DNA of 15,904 bases. It comes from an uncultured Methylotenera sp. GTDB lineage: Bacteria > Pseudomonadota > Gammaproteobacteria > Burkholderiales > Methylophilaceae. The notes below the pieces were generated by a model. The model had not been told where the DNA came from, did not search any database, and saw only the letters and a list, made by a program, of their open reading frames with translations. The stretch is from assembly GCA_937957775.1 (NCBI GenBank), contig CALFXV010000241.1, forward strand, positions 1 to 15,904, read 5' to 3'. Both the position numbers and the translations under genes were made by a program. Positions 15,536-15,904 of the stretch are shown here, in pieces (position 1 is the stretch's first letter; the number at the start of each line of letters is the position of its first letter).

Positions 15536-15569
15536 AAAAAAGCACCTAACAATAGGTGCTTTTTATTTA
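15536..15569. terminator. Bidirectional-looking intrinsic terminator between porin and DUF2490 genes
   Basis: AGCACCTA (15541-15548), an ACAA loop and TAGGTGCT (15553-15560) form a stem extended by flanking A/T pairs to about 12 bp. It has a T tract on each strand (TTTTTATTT on the plus, six T on the minus). It most simply terminates the minus-strand porin gene ending at 15629, but it lies directly in front of the DUF2490 ribosome-binding site. Confidence 0.85.
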
Positions 15570-15628
15570 CTGCACTTTAGTCGGCATACTACCCCAGCAC
15601 TAGGCCGGAGTCCATTGCCGCTTTAAGC

Positions 15629-15904
15629 TTAGAAGTTGTATTGCAATTGCATACGGATAGCATCGGCCTTAAATTTTGCATAATCAGCAATGCCACTTGG
15701 GTTGGTTGTGGATGAGTTTGAACCCGTAACCAAGTTTGAACGGTTCATGTGGTGGTAGTAAGCCACAAACTCCACTTCAGGGGCAATTTGCCATTCCAAA
15801 CCGGTTTCCCAGTCATTTACCTTGTTTTGTGGGGCGTTGGCTTCCGCTTTGGAGTAACCATCAAAGTATTGCCACCTTACAAACGGTATAACGGTGCCAT
15901 CGGT
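15629..15904 (-). CDS. C-terminal part of a porin, Porin_O_P (phosphate-selective porin) type (partial)
   Basis: The last 91 codons of a gene that runs off the window. The frame reads GTVIPFVRWQYFDGYSKAEA near its start, then ETGLEWQIAPEVEFVAYYHH, and ends RMQLQYNF followed by TAA at 15629-15631. The alternating strand pattern and the terminal phenylalanine mark an outer-membrane barrel. The PFVRWQYFDGYSK, NDWETGLEW and VEFVAYY segments resemble the C-terminal strands of the OprO/OprP family. Substrate specificity cannot be judged from this fragment. It lies 107 bases upstream of the DUF2490 gene on the same strand, with an intrinsic terminator between them. Confidence 0.75.
   Translation of the reverse strand, partial: TDGTVIPFVRWQYFDGYSKAEANAPQNKVNDWETGLEWQIAPEVEFVAYYHHMNRSNLVTGSNSSTTNPSGIADYAKFKADAIRMQLQYNF

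Overview
The window looks like chromosomal DNA of a betaproteobacterium. The complete Isc iron-sulfur cluster assembly operon has the gene order and protein lengths usual in Proteobacteria, with an additional cysteine desulfurase gene placed before iscS. Next to it are a DUF2490 outer-membrane protein, an unfused SulP transporter / beta-carbonic anhydrase pair and a GAF-LuxR regulator. A methylotroph-like or freshwater betaproteobacterium would fit, but the exact family is inference. No insertion sequence, phage gene, tRNA, rRNA or CRISPR array is visible, and no gene is obviously broken. No intergenic stretch exceeds about 245 bases.

Region 1 (1-6122, plus strand) is the isc operon: the possible last codons of iscR, a NifS/IscS-like paralogue, iscS, iscU, iscA, hscB, hscA and fdx. 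IscS takes sulfur from cysteine, IscU builds the cluster, HscB and HscA release it, ferredoxin supplies electrons and IscA helps in transfer. iscU, iscA and hscB are abutting or overlapping. A perfect 14-bp inverted repeat sits between iscS and iscU, directly before the iscU ribosome-binding site. No iscX follows fdx.

Region 2 (6161-9777, minus strand) reads, in transcription order, SulP transporter, beta-carbonic anhydrase, then a secreted PhoX/DUF839-like protein. The first two form a likely bicarbonate uptake and interconversion pair. Its leader holds a 24-bp hairpin followed by nine T, only 11 bases before a TTG start codon, which is a strong candidate for an attenuator. An intrinsic terminator separates carbonic anhydrase from the PhoX-like gene.

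Region 3 (9943-13605) holds a small secreted protein with a twice-repeated Lys-Arg-Pro-aromatic motif on the minus strand. Divergent from it is a three-gene signalling cluster: a GAF-LuxR regulator, a CHASE3/HAMP hybrid histidine kinase, and a lone receiver protein overlapping the kinase by 4 bases.

Region 4 (13620-15904, minus strand) has a secreted trypsin-like protease with a TPR-like tail, a DUF2490 outer-membrane barrel protein, and the C-terminal end of a Porin_O_P-type porin. Three minus-strand genes (SulP, PhoX-like, DUF2490) start within about 20 bases downstream of an intrinsic terminator. This recurring layout is the most noteworthy window-scale pattern.
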